NCBI GenBank assembly: GCA_029532625.1
Contig: JARFXM010000010.1
Coordinates: forward strand, 496,001 to 560,000
DNA length: 64,000 nt
Direction of reading: 5' to 3'
Origin: Lomentospora prolificans
Lineage: Eukaryota; Ascomycota; Sordariomycetes; Microascales; Microascaceae
Each line of letters starts with the position of its first letter. Within the stretch, counting starts at the first letter, position 1. Below, piece after piece: positions 61,054-64,000 of the stretch. The translations under genes were made by a program, and so were the position numbers. A model generated the notes under the pieces. It worked only from the letters and a program-made list of their open reading frames with translations, did no database searches and had not been told where the DNA came from.

Positions 61054-61922
61054 TGCTATCAGCCATCGAAAGCCCTCAGTGGCTTGGTTGGGGTCTGTCT
61101 ACCCTCCTCTAATAGCCTTAATCATCCGTTTTATATGGGTCGCACTTGTTTTAATTGAATGTGAAAATGAAATCTGAAAATCTGCGAGCCACCATGCCGA
61201 CCCGACGAACAGGGAGCGTTTGTAAAGATACCCGATCACTAACATGCCCGTGTGCAAAGTTATCGATTTGATCCTTTCAACGTCTATTGGCGGTGTTCTA
61301 AGTGCGTCTTGACGAACTGCCAACCGCATTGCGGCCGCAGGACGAACGGATAAGAGGTTACTACTACACAAATCTAGCGGCTAAAAACTCTTTGCGAGAG
61401 CGGCTCAACTGAAGCTATTGCATGTGGCTACGGTGTCGAGCGAACCACAATAATACCCTCTGGAATGAAGGGGTGAGTAGGTTTGTACGGCGAAGACAAC
61501 TTAGGAGGGGATATCCTACCCCCGGTCGCGAGTTGGACCTGGCTGGCGTGTTTAGTGACACGTTTCAGCACCCTACTCGGGACAAGGCTGGAGCTGAAAT
61601 CATGGGAGACACGGCCCTACCAGGTATCTTCAGACGTTGTCAACGAATATATACATATTACATCGATTACCAGGCAACCGGTGCTTAGCTTCCAGTGCAA
61701 CAGTCGTGGCGGGCCAGGACTTCGGCTGCCATATCAACATTCGGCCTAACCCTTCGTCAACCACTGGATTATTCTCCATGAACACCCGACAAATCTCCTC
61801 ACAAACCCCTTAAATTTGTGCTAATATCAACTGTCTCGTCCCCGCGAGGCGCCGACAATCCTAACTAGAGTCAGAATGTGCCACCAGAATTACCTGTACA
61901 TTTTTTCCGAACATGGTTTGTC
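61054..61922. other. Intergenic, possible gene debris
   Basis: Between convergent genes. Two overlapping 88-codon plus-strand frames (61422..61688 and 61483..61749) occur; the second is protein-like (MYGEDNLGGDILPPV) but unassigned and lacks gene signals. Confidence 0.45.
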
Positions 61923-63178
61923 TTAAAAGCTAGTTTCGACCTTGGGCAGCTTCCCAACGTATTGCTCAAGCTGCCCCATCGACTCCGCAATCTCTTCCTC
62001 CCCAGCATCATCCGGGAGCTCCTCCTCACCCTCGAACAATTCTTCCTTGAAGTCAACCTCCTTCTTGCCCTTTCCTGCTTTGTCTTTGAAAGCCACATCG
62101 AGGCCGGATGAATGGCCAATCATAAGGAACTGGGTGTTATCGTAGTCGAGATGGCGTGGCTGAGTGGCAATCCACCGGAGGGATTGAAAGTCATCCATTA
62201 CCCTAGAAGTTGTCAGGCTCTGGCCTTCCTAACTGAGAATTGACAAACCAGGATCACTTACTCTTGGGGGTACTTTGGACCTTCTGGGAGGCCTGCATTC
62301 TTGGGCGCAGGATACACCGGATTCCTCGTGCTTATCGTAAAGTACCCGCGCAGCTTCAACCCGAGATCAATCTGCACTTCACCAAGTTCCTTTGGCTGCG
62401 AAAGTATATACGCAAGGTTACTGCCCTTGTTCGTTTTTGAAATCGCATACGCGCCAGCGCCAGCCAGAATCGCAGCAGGAATATGCCTCGTCCCCTTCGT
62501 TTTAGTCTCATACTCCCGTGCCGACAACTCGTCCTTCGTAACTTTGGACCATGGCTCGTTTCCCTTGCTCACAAACGAGATCCACCTTTCCCTACCAGTG
62601 GTAGGGAACGTCTTCTTCGGCACGATGCATAACCGAGTCTTGCCGTTGTCGGAGAGGGGCTCGTCGAAATTCTCGATAGGGCGTAGGAGGATGAAGGAGC
62701 GGGCCATGTCTTCAACACCCTGCGGATCATCTTGTTCGACACGAGGCCGCGCGTAGAAGTAGATCATACCGAGCTCAAGGCAGTTCGGCGGAACCTTGTG
62801 CTTTGAGGCGTCTTCGGCCCCGTTGCCGGCCCCTTTGTCAGCCTCTTGCCCCGAGTCCTCCTTGGGTGATTTTTGAGCGGGTTCAACGGTTTCGGTTTCC
62901 TCCCTTTTCAGGATGATTAAGCGGTTAGATATGAGTCGTAGCAGATATACAAAGGACAGGAAGTTAACAAGACGGCATCGTGTCACTCACTTCTTTATAG
63001 TGTGTCGAGTTTTCTTCCCGTCTTTCTTTTTGATACCCTCATCTTTGGATTTCTTCCGCTGCTTCGAAGGCGGCTCTTCGTGTCCATCATGCCGCGTATT
63101 GTGCTTAGAGCCAGCTTGAACATCTTCCTTGGTTTTCGACTGGTCTGGCCGACTATCCATAGATCGTGTGGTGACCAT
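61923..63178 (-). CDS. Conserved fungal protein often labelled 'BTB domain transcription factor'
   Basis: Exons 63178..62991, 62903..62262 and 62202..61923 join in frame at GT-AG introns to give 369 residues. Residues 1-62 are lysine-rich and basic, with nuclear-localisation-like clusters (PPSKQRKKSK, KKKDGKK). The globular core starts near LELGMIYFYARPRVEQDDP and includes EDMARSFILLRPI, RLCIVPKKTFPTTGRERWI, EYETKTKGTRHIPAA and LSQPKELGEVQIDLGLKLRG. It ends with DFQSLRWIATQPRHLDYDN. The tail is acidic (FEGEEELPDDAGEEE). This pattern matches a widespread Pezizomycotina family usually annotated as 'BTB domain transcription factor', but no BTB fold or DNA-binding motif is visible to me. A nuclear role is an inference from the basic N-terminus. 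Confidence 0.82.
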
Positions 63179-63628
63179 TCTGGCTTTATCTTTTTCTTAG
63201 TTCAATCAGTCCGTGCAAAAGAATGGTGGGATTGGAGAAAAATGGCTAGTGTTCCAAAACGGAAACATAATCAGAAGCTGTTCTAATATTGAGACAGGTC
63301 AATTGGAGCATCACGTCGTGGCCGTCGTTCTCCATGATCGTGACGTCATGAGCTCGGTGCGCATGGTGCATTCGTGATGTCACTTGCGCACCCAACTGCA
63401 CCCGGGCCGCGACATCCTCGCCAAATACTTCCTGACCAATTTATTTCATAAGCATCGAGATACGCACAAATTCTAAGTAATAATGCTGATCTGATATTTC
63501 AAATGCATCCAATGTGTCATCTTAGTAGTATGCAATGCAGAAAGCTCATGTCTATGCCAGAAAAAAGCCTTGAAAATATGCACAGAAATACTTGCATGCT
63601 ATATAACACCCCGACCCAAAACAAAAGA
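63179..63628. other. Intergenic
   Basis: Promoter of the 'BTB'-labelled gene and 3' region of the ferric reductase gene. A small GC-rich patch with GTGATGTCA/TGACGTCA-like palindromes near 63340-63385 could be CRE/bZIP-type sites. No gene. Confidence 0.5.
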
Positions 63629-64000
63629 TCACCAGTTAAACGCCTCTTGGAAGTATTCTACTCTATGGAACCCTCTACCCAGCATGGTAACAGCCGCCCG
63701 CCTCGAGTCGTCCGCCATCTTGGCCGGGCCACACGAGATGATAGCTAGGCTTTCGCCGTCAGAGCTGTACGCTGCGTATTCTATCGTCGAGTATACGTCT
63801 GGCCTACCGGGGACGATATTTACGTTCTTGGGCCACTCAGGAGGTGAGGTATGGCTCGAAAAGCCTCTAGTGAGGAAAATCTCAATGTTGACCTTTCCGT
63901 TGAGTATTGTCGCGGGAATATCGTGCTTGAGGACTTCTTCCGCGAAACCGGGCTCGCGTACCGACCACACGATTCTCACCGACTTTACCGTAAGACTACG
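63629..64000 (-). CDS. Ferric reductase-like transmembrane protein, C-terminal end
   Basis: A partial gene running off the right edge; 123 C-terminal residues are visible. The frame is open from the window end (SLTVKSVRIVWSVREPGF). It contains NIVPGRPDVYSTIEY and AIISCGPAKMADDSRRAAV, where the Cys-Gly-Pro is the NADPH-binding hallmark of the NAD_binding_6 domain of FRE/NOX enzymes. It ends in YFQEAFNW, the usual aromatic terminus of fungal ferric reductases. The full enzyme would carry N-terminal heme-binding membrane helices and an FAD domain outside this window, and would reduce extracellular Fe(III) or Cu(II) for uptake. Visible length and motifs are normal, with no break. Confidence 0.88.
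   Translation of the reverse strand, partial: RSLTVKSVRIVWSVREPGFAEEVLKHDIPATILNGKVNIEIFLTRGFSSHTSPPEWPKNVNIVPGRPDVYSTIEYAAYSSDGESLAIISCGPAKMADDSRRAAVTMLGRGFHRVEYFQEAFNW

Overview
This is nuclear DNA of a filamentous ascomycete (Pezizomycotina, probably Sordariomycetes; the class is an inference). The genes carry short introns of 40-92 nt with GT-AG (once GC-AG) borders. Their products are typical of filamentous fungi: a GH43 arabinanase, a LaeA/UMTA-like methyltransferase, a secondary-metabolism-type O-methyltransferase, a BCS1-like AAA ATPase, a modin-like protein and a ferric reductase. Two long AT-rich islands look like repeat-induced point mutation (RIP) of transposons.

Layout. 1-22.6 kb is normal-composition DNA. 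It holds the N-terminal part of a Dal5-type MFS transporter (-), a secreted GH43 arabinanase (+), a SnoaL/NTF2-like protein (-), a decayed glutathione S-transferase gene (+), a LaeA/UMTA-like methyltransferase (-, eight exons) divergent from an O-methyltransferase (+), a small secreted SnoaL-like protein (+) and a BCS1-like AAA ATPase (-). Wide stretches between these genes hold nothing recognisable.

22.6-42.25 kb is a RIP-saturated nest of retrotransposons. A LINE-type element is interrupted by two Gypsy-type LTR elements, 23181-30509 on the minus strand and 30997-38131 on the plus strand. Both have equal-length LTR pairs and 5-bp target-site duplications. CpA, TpG and CpG are almost absent, so ATG is almost absent too and no ORF of useful length survives.

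42.3-52.9 kb holds an FAD monooxygenase (-), an HSL-type alpha/beta hydrolase (-), a broken ARMT1/DUF89 gene (+) and a secreted DJ-1/PfpI protein (-). 52916-58591 is a Copia element (+) with 323-bp LTRs and an AGCTC duplication. Its left LTR and body are RIPed but its right LTR is nearly untouched. 58.6-64 kb holds a modin-like membrane protein (+), a conserved fungal protein often labelled 'BTB domain transcription factor' (-) and the C-terminus of a ferric reductase (-, runs off the window).

How the genes fit together. There is no polyketide synthase, NRPS or terpene backbone gene here. The two methyltransferases, two SnoaL-like proteins, FAD monooxygenase and hydrolase are the kind of tailoring and regulatory genes found around secondary-metabolite loci, but a shared pathway is only an inference. 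Two decayed genes, sparse coding density and retrotransposon islands point to an accessory, fast-evolving region. The strongest observations are the exact nested transposon structure, the near-total loss of CpA/TpG/CpG, and the positional (right-hand) sparing of LTRs from RIP.
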